Of a stretch of DNA of 64,000 bases, positions 46,582 through 55,728 are shown in pieces. Under the pieces are notes generated by a model that was not told the DNA's origin, searched no databases, and saw only the letters and a program-made list of their open reading frames with translations. The stretch is from NCBI RefSeq assembly GCF_039851975.1, contig NZ_CP156660.1, positions 1,426,001-1,490,000 on the forward strand. Reading direction: 5' to 3'. A program made the translations under genes and the position numbers. Origin of the DNA: Desulfoscipio sp. XC116 (GTDB lineage Bacteria > Bacillota > Desulfotomaculia > Desulfotomaculales > Desulfallaceae). Position 1 is the first letter of the stretch, and every line of letters starts with the position of its first letter.

Positions 46582-47403
46582 ATGTCTTATTATCAATCTT
46601 TTGATGAGGTACCCGGCATATTCCCTTATCATCCGCCGTCTCAGCCCGGACCCGAAACCGATCCGCACCGGCCCGAGAACCCCAACAGCGATCCAAATAC
46701 CGAAAGGACCAGGGTAACCGGCAAACCCAAGAATACCATGGAAACGGTTAAGGAAATGGGCGCAATTCAGGTGCCTGAAATAAAGAGCAATATTCATTGT
46801 TTAACTATTGTTGGCCAAATAGAAGGCCATTTAGTCCTTCCACCGCAGAATAAGACCACTAAATATGAACATATGATACCCCAGTTGGTAGCGTTGGAAC
46901 AAAGCCCGGAGGTGGAAGGAATTGTAGTTGTTTTAAATACCGTGGGCGGTGATGTGGAGGCGGGCCTGGCTATTGCCGAAATGATCTCCAGTTTATCCAA
47001 ACCAACCGTATCCGTGGTGCTCGGCGGAGGGCACAGTATCGGCGTGCCTATAGCGGTATCCACAGATTATTCTTTTATTGCGGAAACAGCCAGTATGACC
47101 ATTCACCCCATCCGCTTAAACGGGTTGGTTATTGGTGTTCCCCAGACCTATGAGTACCTGGATAAAATGCAGGACCGGGTAGTGCGCTTTGTTACCGCAC
47201 ATTCGCATATTACTCAGGATAAATTTAGGGAACTTATGTTCCGCACAGGGGAGCTGGCCCGCGACATTGGTACTGTTTTAATCGGATATGATGCGGTGGA
47301 ATGTGGTTTAATTGATGAGGTGGGCGGAGTGCATCAAGCGATGGATAAGCTAAAAAGCTTAGTTGAGGAATGGAAGACCAGAAACGAGGTGCCCCTGCAA
47401 TGA
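46582..47403 (+). CDS. tepA: TepA/YmfB, ClpP-fold translocation-enhancing protein
   Basis: ClpP-like serine peptidase. A proline-rich, disordered-looking N-terminal extension (residues 1-~50) precedes the core. [18 protein letters not shown] is the oxyanion strand, [13 protein letters not shown] holds the likely nucleophile Ser152 and [12 protein letters not shown] the histidine H175. 273 residues. B. subtilis TepA has been linked to protein secretion and sporulation. Its last base pairs overlap the ylzJ start (ATGA). Confidence 0.92.
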   Translation: MSYYQSFDEVPGIFPYHPPSQPGPETDPHRPENPNSDPNTERTRVTGKPKNTMETVKEMGAIQVPEIKSNIHCLTIVGQIEGHLVLPPQNKTTKYEHMIPQLVALEQSPEVEGIVVVLNTVGGDVEAGLAIAEMISSLSKPTVSVVLGGGHSIGVPIAVSTDYSFIAETASMTIHPIRLNGLVIGVPQTYEYLDKMQDRVVRFVTAHSHITQDKFRELMFRTGELARDIGTVLIGYDAVECGLIDEVGGVHQAMDKLKSLVEEWKTRNEVPLQ

Positions 47404-47615
47404 TCCTTTATACGCCAATGCAATTGGAACTTGTGCTGGCCGGGTTGGATCAAATGACTCATTACCCGGAGAGAAAAGCTACTGTTAATGGAGTGCCGGC
47501 GCTGGTACGCAACGTGGGAGGCAAGGAGGAATTAGTGCAGCTTCTGAGTACCGACCCCAAAGACTATTTGCGTACGGATCTATACCCGGGGGCCCCGGTA
47601 ATACAGAGTCGTTAA
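47400..47615 (+). CDS. ylzJ: YlzJ-like small protein
   Basis: 71 residues starting [15 protein letters not shown], the usual YlzJ-like start, with the [20 protein letters not shown] core. Function unknown. The ATG overlaps the tepA stop (ATGA) with GAGGTG upstream inside tepA. The tepA-ylzJ-ftsK order is as in B. subtilis, except that uppP is inserted next here. Confidence 0.88.
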   Translation: MILYTPMQLELVLAGLDQMTHYPERKATVNGVPALVRNVGGKEELVQLLSTDPKDYLRTDLYPGAPVIQSR

Positions 47616-47654
47616 ATCAGTAACAAACCAAATATATCCTAAGCTTTATATATT

Positions 47655-47696
47655 AAGCTGTGGTGTTTATCTTGCGGGTGAATGCCACAGCTTTTT
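47655..47696 (+). terminator. Rho-independent terminator after ylzJ
   Basis: AAGCTGTGG (47655-47663) pairs with CCACAGCTT (47685-47693), a 21-nt loop, then TTT and A-rich sequence. Confidence 0.8.
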
Positions 47697-47715
47697 AAAA
47701 CAAACATACATTTAT

Positions 47716-47746
47716 TTGGCTGTCAAGTTTGTCCCTGTGGTATAAT
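47716..47746 (+). promoter_or_regulatory. Extended -10 promoter of uppP
   Basis: TGGTATAAT (47738-47746) is a perfect extended -10. TTGGCT (47716-47721) at 19 bp is a poor -35. The start of uppP is about 30 nt downstream. Confidence 0.6.
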
Positions 47747-47777
47747 TATGCTGTTTACTTAACAGGGTGGTGGTAAT

Positions 47778-48560
47778 TTGGATTTATTTCAAGCTGTAGT
47801 ACTGGGTATTGTACAGGGATTGGGTGAATTTTTGCCGATTTCCAGTTCGGCTCACTTGGTATTGGTTCCCTGGCTAGCTGGTTGGCCATATGCCGGATTA
47901 ACTTTTGATGTTGCTTTGCATGTGGGCACTCTTTTTGCGGTGATAGCTTTTTTCTGGCGGGACTGGCTGTTTTTAATCGCAGATGGGCTGCGCGCAAAAA
48001 AAACCATTGAAGGAAAGTTATTTTGGTATATAGTAATTGGTACTATACCCGGTGCGCTGGTGGGATATCTGCTCGAAGATCAGGCAGAAACAATTTTTCG
48101 CCAACCTTTACTGATCGGCATATTGCTAATGATCATGGGCGTTATTTTGCACTTTGTCGATACCCGGGCGTTGGCCATTAAAAGGCTGGAAGAAGTAGGT
48201 TTAAAAGAAGGGCTAATGATTGGTATATCTCAGGCTCTGGCTATTTTACCCGGTGTTTCTCGCTCGGGCATTACTATGACCGCAGGCCGGCTAATGGGTT
48301 TGACCCGTGAGACATCAGCTCGCTTTTCTTTTCTTTTATCCACGCCTATTGTAGCCGGTGCGGGATTAAAAAAGTTAACCGAAGTGTCCCCCGGTGATAT
48401 TAACACGGCCTTTTTGGTTGGGGTGGCGGTTTCAGCATTGGTAGGCTTTTTGTCTATTAAATTTTTGCTGAACTATCTGGCCCGGCGCAGTTATTCTATT
48501 TTTGTCTGGTACCGCTTATTGTTGGGGGCAGTGGTTATTATTGTGTATTTTATTAGATAA
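47778..48560 (+). CDS. uppP: Undecaprenyl-diphosphatase (BacA/UppP)
   Basis: Recycles the C55 carrier made by UppS, removing a phosphate outside the membrane. The start VVLGIVQGLGEFLPISSSAH carries the catalytic glutamate region and LPGVSRSGITMTAGRLMGL the second motif; about eight transmembrane segments. 260 residues. The TTG start follows GGGTGGTGG. Followed by its own terminator, so it is a single-gene unit. Confidence 0.96.
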   Translation: MDLFQAVVLGIVQGLGEFLPISSSAHLVLVPWLAGWPYAGLTFDVALHVGTLFAVIAFFWRDWLFLIADGLRAKKTIEGKLFWYIVIGTIPGALVGYLLEDQAETIFRQPLLIGILLMIMGVILHFVDTRALAIKRLEEVGLKEGLMIGISQALAILPGVSRSGITMTAGRLMGLTRETSARFSFLLSTPIVAGAGLKKLTEVSPGDINTAFLVGVAVSALVGFLSIKFLLNYLARRSYSIFVWYRLLLGAVVIIVYFIR

Positions 48561-48657
48561 TACAGATATTGACAGTAATCGTTGCATAGCCCTGGTGACG
48601 AGTAAAAGGCATTTTTATTTATTCCAGAAATCAAATATACCGGTATGCAAACAAGGT

Positions 48658-48703
48658 ACATCTAACGGCTTTTGGAGAAGAGTGGCCGTTAGATGTTTTT
48701 TTG
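48658..48703 (+). terminator. Rho-independent terminator after uppP
   Basis: ACATCTAACGGC (48658-48669) pairs perfectly with GCCGTTAGATGT (48685-48696), then seven T. Confidence 0.93.
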
Positions 48704-48735
48704 TGTAGCCGGTGGAATTAATTTTTGCCGCCTTG

Positions 48736-48764
48736 GAAGGAATTATATGTAAAATATGGAATAA
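48736..48764 (+). promoter_or_regulatory. Sigma-H type promoter of ftsK/spoIIIE
   Basis: GAAGGAATT (48736-48744) and ATGGAATAA (48756-48764), 11 bp apart, match the B. subtilis sigma-H consensus RNAGGAWWW-N11/12-RNNGAATWW at every position. The start codon is 30 bp downstream. Confidence 0.7.
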
Positions 48765-48793
48765 CATATTTACAAAGCAAAGGTGGGATAAAA

Positions 48794-51094
48794 ATGTCGG
48801 ATGAATTAAAATATGAAATTACGGGAATTACTTTACTGGCTATGGCCATGCTGGTATTGCTAAGTATTATTAATCCTGCGGTTGGCCTGGTGGGAAGCTT
48901 TATAAACGCTTCACTCATGCGCCTGGCAGGTGAGGGAAGATTTTTATTTCCTGTTTTGCTGGCGGTGGCCGGATATAAAATGTTGCAACGAAAAAGAAAG
49001 GCTAAAAAAGCTGTCAATTTACATGGTGCGGTAATTATAGCTGTGGTTGTGCTGACCCTGCTGCACTTTTCCATTCCGGCCGATTATATTATTAAGGCCG
49101 GCTGGCAGGGGGACGGCGGCGGTATTATTGGCGGGTTTACCTATTTTATGTTAATTAAGTCATTTGGCAGACCGGGGGTTTACATTATATTGGCTACTAT
49201 GTTAATTGTCGGCTTGTTGCTTTCCACCAATCAATCTATAGCAGCGGTATTTAAAAGTATAACCGACAAAATAGGTCAGATTCTAAAAAAAACGATACGC
49301 ATGGTGGATGATTTTCTGTTTTTTAGGGATGATGAAACTAAAGATGAGCGAGATGTATATCCCGTAATTATTGATCGTTGTTATACAGACGAATTAACAG
49401 CTAATGATACTTGTCATGAGGATTACCCGTACGGCGCTTTGGACGATAGCCGGGGGTGCGGTGCAGTGCTGACTAAAGGACCAGAAGATAAGAAGTCCAA
49501 TATTCTTTATTACCGACCTTTAAAGGAAACTGTTGATCGTGGAAAGCCGGATACCGATAAAAGAGTGGAAGAAAATGAACAGGCAAATAATAAATTATCA
49601 TCCGGATGTGCGGAGTATGAAGACGAGGGGATTTCAGCCAATGTGAAAAATTACCTTTTGCCTCCGGTTTCCCTGCTGGCCAAGCTGCCTCGTGGCAAAG
49701 TAAGCAGGGATAACCGTGATATTAGTGCTAATGTTAAGGTGCTCGAGGAAACACTGGGCAGTTTTGGGATTAAGGCCAGGGTTACCCAGGTATCCAGGGG
49801 TCCGGCGATAACCAGATACGAGATACAACCGCCCCCCGGGGTGAAGGTTAGCCGGATTGTTGGCTTATCTGATGACATTGCTCTGAGTATGGCGGCATCC
49901 GATGTGCGTATTGAGGCACCCGTGCCGGGCAAGCCGGTGGTGGGCATTGAAGTGCCCAACAGGGAAATCGCCACGGTTTTTTTGCGCGAGCTGGTGGAGT
50001 CGGCGGAGTATCAAAGATCACCTTCGTGTCTCACCATTGCTTTAGGAAAGGATATCGCGGGTCAGCCCGTATTAGACGACCTGGCCCGTATGCCGCACTT
50101 GCTTATTGCCGGGGCGACCGGGGCGGGAAAAAGCGTTTGCCTAAACACATTGATTGCCGGCTTTTTGTTTAAATCGACCCCTGATCAGGTGAAATTAATG
50201 ATTATTGATCCCAAAATGGTTGAATTGGCTGCGTTTAACGGTATCCCGCATCTGGTCTCTCCGGTAGTCACCGATCCCAAAAAAGCGGCTACATCATTAC
50301 GCTGGGCAGTTAAGGAGATGGAATATCGTTATGATTTATTTGCCGGCTGCGGGGTGCGGGATATTGCCCGGTATAATAAGTTGATGTTGCAGCAAAATAA
50401 AGCACAGCTGCCGCTATTGGTGATTATTATTGACGAACTGGCGGATTTAATGATGGTAGCTCCTGCGGACGTGGAAGATGCCATATGCCGATTGGCTCAA
50501 ATGGCCAGGGCGGCGGGTATTCATCTGGTAGTGGCTACTCAGCGGCCATCGGTGGATATTATTACCGGTCTGATTAAAGCTAATATACCCTCCCGGATCA
50601 GCTTTGCGGTTTCATCACAAATAGATTCCCGGACTATTTTGGATATGGGTGGAGCGGAAAAATTGTTGGGCCGGGGTGATATGCTGTTTTGCCCCGTGGG
50701 GGCGGGTAAACCGATTAGAGTCCAGGGGGCCTACTTATCGGATCGGGAAGTGGAATTGCTGGTACGGCATTGGAAACAGCAATCAGAGCCGGAATATGAT
50801 GCCAGTATTGCTAATGAAGTGGGTCAGATTGATAAGGAACCGGAAATTCGTGATGATATGCTGCCTCAGGCGGCAAAGATTTTTGTAGAGACCGGTCATG
50901 CCTCTATATCATTGCTGCAGCGGCGCCTCCATATTGGCTATGCCCGGGCTGCCAGGCTAATGGATATATTGGAGAAAAAAGGGTACGTGGGCGGTTACGA
51001 AGGAAGCAAGCCTCGGGCGGTGTTAATTACATCGGATGAATATAATAGCCATTTTTATGATGTACCGGGTTCCCAGGTGGGAAATAATAAATGA
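48794..51094 (+). CDS. ftsK: DNA translocase FtsK/SpoIIIE
   Basis: Membrane-anchored ATPase that pumps DNA through the closing septum, including the forespore septum. About four N-terminal transmembrane segments (to residue ~165) are followed by a variable acidic linker, the alpha/beta motor with Walker A GATGAGKSVCLNTL and LIIDPKMVEL, and a gamma winged helix (HIGYARAARLMDILEKKGYV). 766 residues. AAAGGTGGGA sets the ATG at 48794; an upstream in-frame extension to 48725 runs through the promoter and is rejected. Whether it is the sporulation-specific paralogue is inferred from context. Confidence 0.95.
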   Translation: MSDELKYEITGITLLAMAMLVLLSIINPAVGLVGSFINASLMRLAGEGRFLFPVLLAVAGYKMLQRKRKAKKAVNLHGAVIIAVVVLTLLHFSIPADYIIKAGWQGDGGGIIGGFTYFMLIKSFGRPGVYIILATMLIVGLLLSTNQSIAAVFKSITDKIGQILKKTIRMVDDFLFFRDDETKDERDVYPVIIDRCYTDELTANDTCHEDYPYGALDDSRGCGAVLTKGPEDKKSNILYYRPLKETVDRGKPDTDKRVEENEQANNKLSSGCAEYEDEGISANVKNYLLPPVSLLAKLPRGKVSRDNRDISANVKVLEETLGSFGIKARVTQVSRGPAITRYEIQPPPGVKVSRIVGLSDDIALSMAASDVRIEAPVPGKPVVGIEVPNREIATVFLRELVESAEYQRSPSCLTIALGKDIAGQPVLDDLARMPHLLIAGATGAGKSVCLNTLIAGFLFKSTPDQVKLMIIDPKMVELAAFNGIPHLVSPVVTDPKKAATSLRWAVKEMEYRYDLFAGCGVRDIARYNKLMLQQNKAQLPLLVIIIDELADLMMVAPADVEDAICRLAQMARAAGIHLVVATQRPSVDIITGLIKANIPSRISFAVSSQIDSRTILDMGGAEKLLGRGDMLFCPVGAGKPIRVQGAYLSDREVELLVRHWKQQSEPEYDASIANEVGQIDKEPEIRDDMLPQAAKIFVETGHASISLLQRRLHIGYARAARLMDILEKKGYVGGYEGSKPRAVLITSDEYNSHFYDVPGSQVGNNK

Positions 51095-51169
51095 AAAGAG
51101 GATTATAAAGTTTTGTGTCGAAGGGTAAATTAATTTTGGTTAATTTTTCTTTTCTCCGGGGGCTAAGTA

Positions 51170-52231
51170 ATGTATATAAATGTAGATGCATATCAAGCAC
51201 TGCACGAGGCGGACAGTTTCCCTATAGTTGATTTGCGCTCGCCGGGGGAGTATAGTGAGGCCACTATACCGGGTGCATATAATATACCTTTACTGGACAA
51301 CATTGAGCGGGCATTGGTGGGTACGGTGCATAAAGAACAGGGACCTGATAAAGCCAGAGATCTGGCCATGGAAATTCTGGCGCCGCGGTTACCCGCCTTT
51401 ATAAAATCTTTTCAAAAAAAAGCGCCGGATAAAAAAGTGGTGATTTTTTGCTGGCGCGGTGGTGACCGCAGTCATTTTGCAGGCAGTATTTTAGATGCCA
51501 TGGGATTTAAGGTTTACCGGATAGTAGGTGGTTTTAAAGCCTACAGACGTTTGGTTGTAGAGTATTTGGATAGGGAAAGCCTGTCTTTGCGGGCGGTGGT
51601 GTTGCACGGTTTAACCGGAGTGGGTAAAACCGATTTGCTTATAGCCCTAAAAGACATGGGATATCCCGTGCTCGATCTGGAAGGATTGGCCAGACACAGG
51701 GGGTCTGTATTCGGCAAAATAGGGCAGCCTCCATCTCCGGGACAAAAAATGTTTGAAGCGCTGATCGAGAGGGAATTGCGTAAGGCTGAGGAATGCGGTA
51801 TATTTTTAGTGGAATGTGAAAGTAGGCGGCTGGGTAATTTGTATCTGCCGGACGCGCTGTTGAGCAGCATGCAAAAGGGCTGTCGGATATTGCTGTATGC
51901 TTCGGTTGATAACAGGGTGCGGCGAATAATCAGAGATTACACAGGTGGTGAACCCGGTAATTTAGCTTCCTTGCAGAATGCTATAACCCGGCTGGCCAAG
52001 TATCTGGGAAAAGATAAAGTAGCTGAGCTTAATCGGTGGCTGTCTATGGGTAATATAGAGGATGTTGTAAGTTTTCTGTTAGACCGGTATTACGATCCAT
52101 TATACAAATATCCGAGTCAGCCAAGTGAAGAATATGATTTATCGGTTAATATCGACAATATGACTGACGCAGTGCAAAAAGTCAGTAATTTTATTATTAA
52201 ATTGCCGGAATACACCGTTTCGGGGAGGTGA
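51170..52231 (+). CDS. mnmH: tRNA 2-selenouridine synthase MnmH (SelU/YbbB)
   Basis: Replaces sulfur by selenium in 2-thiouridine at tRNA wobble position 34, using selenophosphate via a geranylated intermediate. An N-terminal rhodanese domain carries the catalytic C94 in IFCWRGGDRS, and a P-loop domain follows with GLTGVGKT at 147-154. 353 residues, full length. It implies SelD elsewhere in the genome. It ends 5 bp before the start chosen for rodZ and is not part of the B. subtilis order. Confidence 0.93.
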   Translation: MYINVDAYQALHEADSFPIVDLRSPGEYSEATIPGAYNIPLLDNIERALVGTVHKEQGPDKARDLAMEILAPRLPAFIKSFQKKAPDKKVVIFCWRGGDRSHFAGSILDAMGFKVYRIVGGFKAYRRLVVEYLDRESLSLRAVVLHGLTGVGKTDLLIALKDMGYPVLDLEGLARHRGSVFGKIGQPPSPGQKMFEALIERELRKAEECGIFLVECESRRLGNLYLPDALLSSMQKGCRILLYASVDNRVRRIIRDYTGGEPGNLASLQNAITRLAKYLGKDKVAELNRWLSMGNIEDVVSFLLDRYYDPLYKYPSQPSEEYDLSVNIDNMTDAVQKVSNFIIKLPEYTVSGR

Positions 52232-52236
52232 TGGTT

Positions 52237-53001
52237 TTGTCCATCGGTGAAGAATTGCGGCAGGCCAGGGAGCAAATGGGGGCGTCTCCGGCGGATGTGG
52301 AAAATGAAACAAAAATTCGTACCAAGTATATCATGGCGATGGAAAACGATGCTTTTGACGTGTTGCCCGGTAAGGCATATGTTAAGGGCTTTCTGCGTAA
52401 CTATGCTCGTTTTCTGGGGCTGGACGGGGAAGCGCTGGTTGACCGGTATGAGGAACAGTTTGCACCTCGTGTGACAGAGGAGGAGAATGACGAGGTCCCG
52501 AGACCTGTCCCTCGCAATAATAGATTGGCAGGTCGGTGGAAGGGATTATCTGCTGTTGCGCTGGCACTAATGGTACTTGCCTTGGTGTACTGGGGGACTA
52601 CGCTGGTAATAAGCCGGTCTGATAATATTTCAGACAACGGGCGGCCCCCGGGAGTCTCCGATAGTCCAAACGGTCAGGGTAATGACCATCGCCAGGCGCC
52701 GGATTTAGACAACAATACCGAGGTCCCGGAAACCACGGGTGTAGATATGGTCCTGCAAGTTCTTGACGGAGAAAGTTGGATGCAGGTAGTGGTAGATGAT
52801 GAGAGTGTATTTGAGGGAACGGTTGGACCCAATAATGTGAAACAGTTTGCGGGACAGGAAAGTATATGGATAAAACTGGGCAATGCCGGTGTGGTTAAAG
52901 TTCGGGTAAACGGCAGAGATTATGGCTTTCTCGACGGACCCGGTCAGGTGGTAACTAAAACATTTACAGATGAGGATGATCGTCAGACAGCCGGGGGATA
53001 A
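52237..53001 (+). CDS. rodZ: RodZ-type cytoskeletal/cell-shape protein (YmfM)
   Basis: N-terminal helix-turn-helix (residues ~1-75, including GEELRQAREQMGASPADVE and AYVKGFLRNYARFLGLD), a basic linker, one transmembrane segment (~109-128), an acidic Pro/Asn/Gly-rich linker and a C-terminal DUF4115 beta domain. In rods RodZ links MreB to the wall machinery. 254 residues. GGGGAGGTG (52222-52230) sets the TTG at 52237. B. subtilis ymfM is likewise just before pgsA. Confidence 0.9.
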   Translation: MSIGEELRQAREQMGASPADVENETKIRTKYIMAMENDAFDVLPGKAYVKGFLRNYARFLGLDGEALVDRYEEQFAPRVTEEENDEVPRPVPRNNRLAGRWKGLSAVALALMVLALVYWGTTLVISRSDNISDNGRPPGVSDSPNGQGNDHRQAPDLDNNTEVPETTGVDMVLQVLDGESWMQVVVDDESVFEGTVGPNNVKQFAGQESIWIKLGNAGVVKVRVNGRDYGFLDGPGQVVTKTFTDEDDRQTAGG

Positions 53002-53015
53002 CCTCCCCCGGTTTT
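52991..53015 (+). terminator. Rho-independent terminator after rodZ
   Basis: CCGGGGG (52991-52997) pairs with CCCCCGG (53005-53011) across the rodZ stop codon, then TTTTG. Confidence 0.75.
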
Positions 53016-53035
53016 GTTCGGATTTTGCATATTCT

Positions 53036-53065
53036 TTGACAGTGCTGTTGACGGTGAGTTATACT
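53036..53065 (+). promoter_or_regulatory. Sigma-A promoter of rimO-pgsA
   Basis: TTGACA (53036-53041) and TATACT (53060-53065) are separated by 18 bp, 32 bp before the rimO start. Confidence 0.78.
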
Positions 53066-53097
53066 GGATTGAAGTATTATAAAAAGGTGTTATTAAA

Positions 53098-54429
53098 ATG
53101 ACAACTGCGGTAGGATTTATCAGCTTAGGCTGCGATAAAAACAGAGTGGATTCGGAAATAATGCTGGGACAATTGCGCCAGGCAGGCTATTTGCTAACAG
53201 ACAATATTAATCAAGCCGAAATAATTATCGTTAATACTTGCGGCTTTATTACTGCTGCCAAGGAAGAATCAATAGCGGCCATATTGGAAGCGGCCCGCTG
53301 TAAAACAAACGGCTGTTGTCATATCTTGCTGGTGGCGGGCTGCTTATCCCAGCGTTACGGTAATGAATTATTGGAAGAAATATCGGAAATTGATGGCGTA
53401 ATGGGAACTGGAGCGGTGCCGGAGATCTTGGCCGTGCTAAAAAAAATACAAGCGGGTCAAAGGATGCCGGCGGTTGGGGCACCGGGCTATATTCAACAAG
53501 GACCGGAGCCCAGAGTACTGACTACGCCCGGGCATACAGCTTATCTGAAAATTGCCGAAGGATGCGACAATTGCTGTTCTTATTGCATCATTCCCGCTAT
53601 CAGGGGACCGTATCGCAGCCGGGCTATGGATGATATAATAAGCGAAGCAAGGATGCTTTGCTCCGAAGGGGTTAGGGAGTTAATTGTCGTAGCTCAGGAA
53701 ATCACTCGTTACGGCAGAGATATCTATGGCCGATATGCCCTGGCCGGGCTTTTGCAAAAGCTTTCCGTTATAGATGAATGCCTTTGGATTAGATTAATGT
53801 ACTGTTATCCGGATTCTTTCACAGAAGAGCTGATTGAATTGTTAGCTGCTTCCGCTAAAATATGTCGCTATGTGGATTTGCCCTTGCAGCATATTAATAA
53901 CCGGCTGTTAGGTATGATGAACAGGCGGGGAAGTAAGGAGAATATTATCAAGTTGGTGGACAAATTGCGCGGGTCTATTCCCGGTGTAACGTTGCGTACC
54001 ACTTTTATTGTGGGTTTTCCAGGTGAAACTGAACAGGAGTTTAGCGAATTGCTTGATTTTATGGAACAGGCTAAGTTTGAACGGGCCGGTGTTTTTGGTT
54101 ATTCACCCGAAGAGGGCACCCCGGCTGAGATACTGCCGGACCGCGTTAGTGATGAAATAGTGGCGGAAAGGGTGGATCGGGCCATGCGTTTACAACAGCA
54201 TATTTCGCTGGCTCATAACATAAAAAAGGTGGGACAGAAGCTTACTGTACTGGTGGAAGGCTGGGACGATGATGCAAAAATGTACTGGGGTAGGACAGAA
54301 GCTGACGCTCCGGATATAGACGGTAAGATTTTTTTTACATCCCGCGCAGTTGCCCAGGCGGGGGATTTTGTACGGGTCAGAGTATTGGATGCGACAGAAT
54401 ATGATTTATCAGGGGTACGGACAAGATGA
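53098..54429 (+). CDS. rimO: Ribosomal protein S12 methylthiotransferase RimO
   Basis: Radical-SAM enzyme adding a methylthio group to an aspartate of S12. The auxiliary cluster ligands are C12, C48 and C82; the radical-SAM cluster ligands are C156, C160 and C163 (EGCDNCCSYC). A C-terminal TRAM domain ends the 443 residues. RimO rather than MiaB is indicated by the GCDKNRVDSE start and the LPLQHINNRLLGMMNRRG stretch. The stop overlaps the pgsA start (ATGA). Confidence 0.93.
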   Translation: MTTAVGFISLGCDKNRVDSEIMLGQLRQAGYLLTDNINQAEIIIVNTCGFITAAKEESIAAILEAARCKTNGCCHILLVAGCLSQRYGNELLEEISEIDGVMGTGAVPEILAVLKKIQAGQRMPAVGAPGYIQQGPEPRVLTTPGHTAYLKIAEGCDNCCSYCIIPAIRGPYRSRAMDDIISEARMLCSEGVRELIVVAQEITRYGRDIYGRYALAGLLQKLSVIDECLWIRLMYCYPDSFTEELIELLAASAKICRYVDLPLQHINNRLLGMMNRRGSKENIIKLVDKLRGSIPGVTLRTTFIVGFPGETEQEFSELLDFMEQAKFERAGVFGYSPEEGTPAEILPDRVSDEIVAERVDRAMRLQQHISLAHNIKKVGQKLTVLVEGWDDDAKMYWGRTEADAPDIDGKIFFTSRAVAQAGDFVRVRVLDATEYDLSGVRTR

Positions 54430-54971
54430 ACTTGCCAAATCGCTTGACATTACTTAGAATTTTAATGGTGCCGGTTTTTCTGGTAGTTTTAGCTTTGCGC
54501 TTACCATGGGGCGATTATATTGCGGCTGCCGTATTTGTGCTGGCTGCCTGCACTGACGGGCTGGACGGCTATATGGCCCGTAAGCGTAAACAAATCACCA
54601 GTTTAGGTAAATTATTGGATCCGTTAGCTGATAAGTTGCTTATATCCGCCGCGCTGATTGCTTTGGTTGAATTGGGCAGGCTGTCCGGGTGGGTGGCCGT
54701 GGTGATTGTAGGACGTGAATTTGCCGTAACCGGACTGCGTTCCCTGGCGGTCGCCGAAGGAGTGGTTATTGCCGCCAGCAAGTTGGGCAAAATTAAAACA
54801 GTAACCCAAATTGTTGCTGTCGTGGCTTTATTTCTAAGGGATTACCCATTTAACTTAATTAACGTGCCTTTTGGCAATGTGGCTATGGCTGTGGCGGTTA
54901 TTTTTACCATTTGGTCGGGTATGGACTATTTTCAGCAGGCCGGCTTTTTATTGCGTTCAAAAGAAAAATAA
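54426..54971 (+). CDS. pgsA: CDP-diacylglycerol-glycerol-3-phosphate 3-phosphatidyltransferase
   Basis: Makes phosphatidylglycerophosphate from the CdsA product. The CDP-alcohol phosphotransferase motif DGLDGYMARKRKQITSLGKL followed by LDPLADK is complete. About four or five transmembrane helices in 181 residues. The ATG overlaps the rimO stop codon; a terminator follows. Confidence 0.96.
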   Translation: MNLPNRLTLLRILMVPVFLVVLALRLPWGDYIAAAVFVLAACTDGLDGYMARKRKQITSLGKLLDPLADKLLISAALIALVELGRLSGWVAVVIVGREFAVTGLRSLAVAEGVVIAASKLGKIKTVTQIVAVVALFLRDYPFNLINVPFGNVAMAVAVIFTIWSGMDYFQQAGFLLRSKEK

Positions 54972-54984
54972 TTAATTTTAGTTT

Positions 54985-55022
54985 AAAACAACCTTGCTGC
55001 TATGCGGTGGGTTGTTTTTTTA
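54985..55022 (+). terminator. Rho-independent terminator after pgsA
   Basis: AACAACC (54987-54993) pairs with GGTTGTT (55010-55016) around a 16-nt loop, then a T run. A TGTTATAAT extended -10 (55087-55095) without a -35 lies downstream and may start the next unit. Confidence 0.82.
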
Positions 55023-55140
55023 TGCCGGCATAATGTAATAAGGCGGCTTATGGCGACAATTACCTGATAAAAGGGCTTCCGGGTTATGTTATAATTATTC
55101 ATTGTCAGAACATCGTTAAAATCAAGCGGTGGTTGTTTTT

Positions 55141-55728
55141 ATGGAAAGGAATGGTACTATGCGCTGGCAGGGCATTAAAGTTCATGTAGTGGCTATATCG
55201 ATGCTGGTTGCACTGGCAGCTTTTTTGGGTGCCCAGTGGGTATATAACAGTTTAAATTTCCAACAGCCATTGAATAGGGAGTTAGATAATAATAAGCTGA
55301 TAGCCGATTATCAAATTAAAGAGAACACAGGCGTGTATACAATATCCGTAACCTTGCATGACACTGGTGATTTAATGCACACATACCGTCAAATAGATGA
55401 CCGGGTGCATGCTATTATTGGCGATCGTCCCTATGTTATTGAACTGGTTGACCGGCGAAATAAGCGGTTAAATGATGTTTATAACCATGGACAGTTTGCT
55501 ATTTATGAAGCAATGGCCGTAGGAAATTTCAGGGAAATGGCCGACTCCTTAAACCAGTATGCTAATGCGGCAGACTTGGCATCGAAGGTGTATATTGACA
55601 GCGACAATATATATTGGCAGATGAAAGATGGCGATTATTATTTGTATGCAGTCTTATCCAGAGGGAAATGGCCCGTAAACGTGCCGTTAGGCACGGGTCC
55701 GGAAAGGGGGGCGGCAGATGGCATTTAA
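55141..55728 (+). CDS. Membrane-anchored protein of unknown function, partner of the FtsH-like gene
   Basis: Not recognised. One N-terminal transmembrane segment (about residues 15-33, VVAISMLVALAAFLGAQWVY) is followed by ~160 residues predicted to lie outside the cytoplasm, with alternating beta (GVYTISVTLHD, RPYVIELVD) and helical segments. 195 residues from ATG 55141; an ATG at 55159 after GGAAAGG is also plausible. The 3' end overlaps the next gene by 11 bp, so the two are translationally coupled. It may act as the missing extracytoplasmic part of that protease, which is inference. Confidence 0.7.
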   Translation: MERNGTMRWQGIKVHVVAISMLVALAAFLGAQWVYNSLNFQQPLNRELDNNKLIADYQIKENTGVYTISVTLHDTGDLMHTYRQIDDRVHAIIGDRPYVIELVDRRNKRLNDVYNHGQFAIYEAMAVGNFREMADSLNQYANAADLASKVYIDSDNIYWQMKDGDYYLYAVLSRGKWPVNVPLGTGPERGAADGI

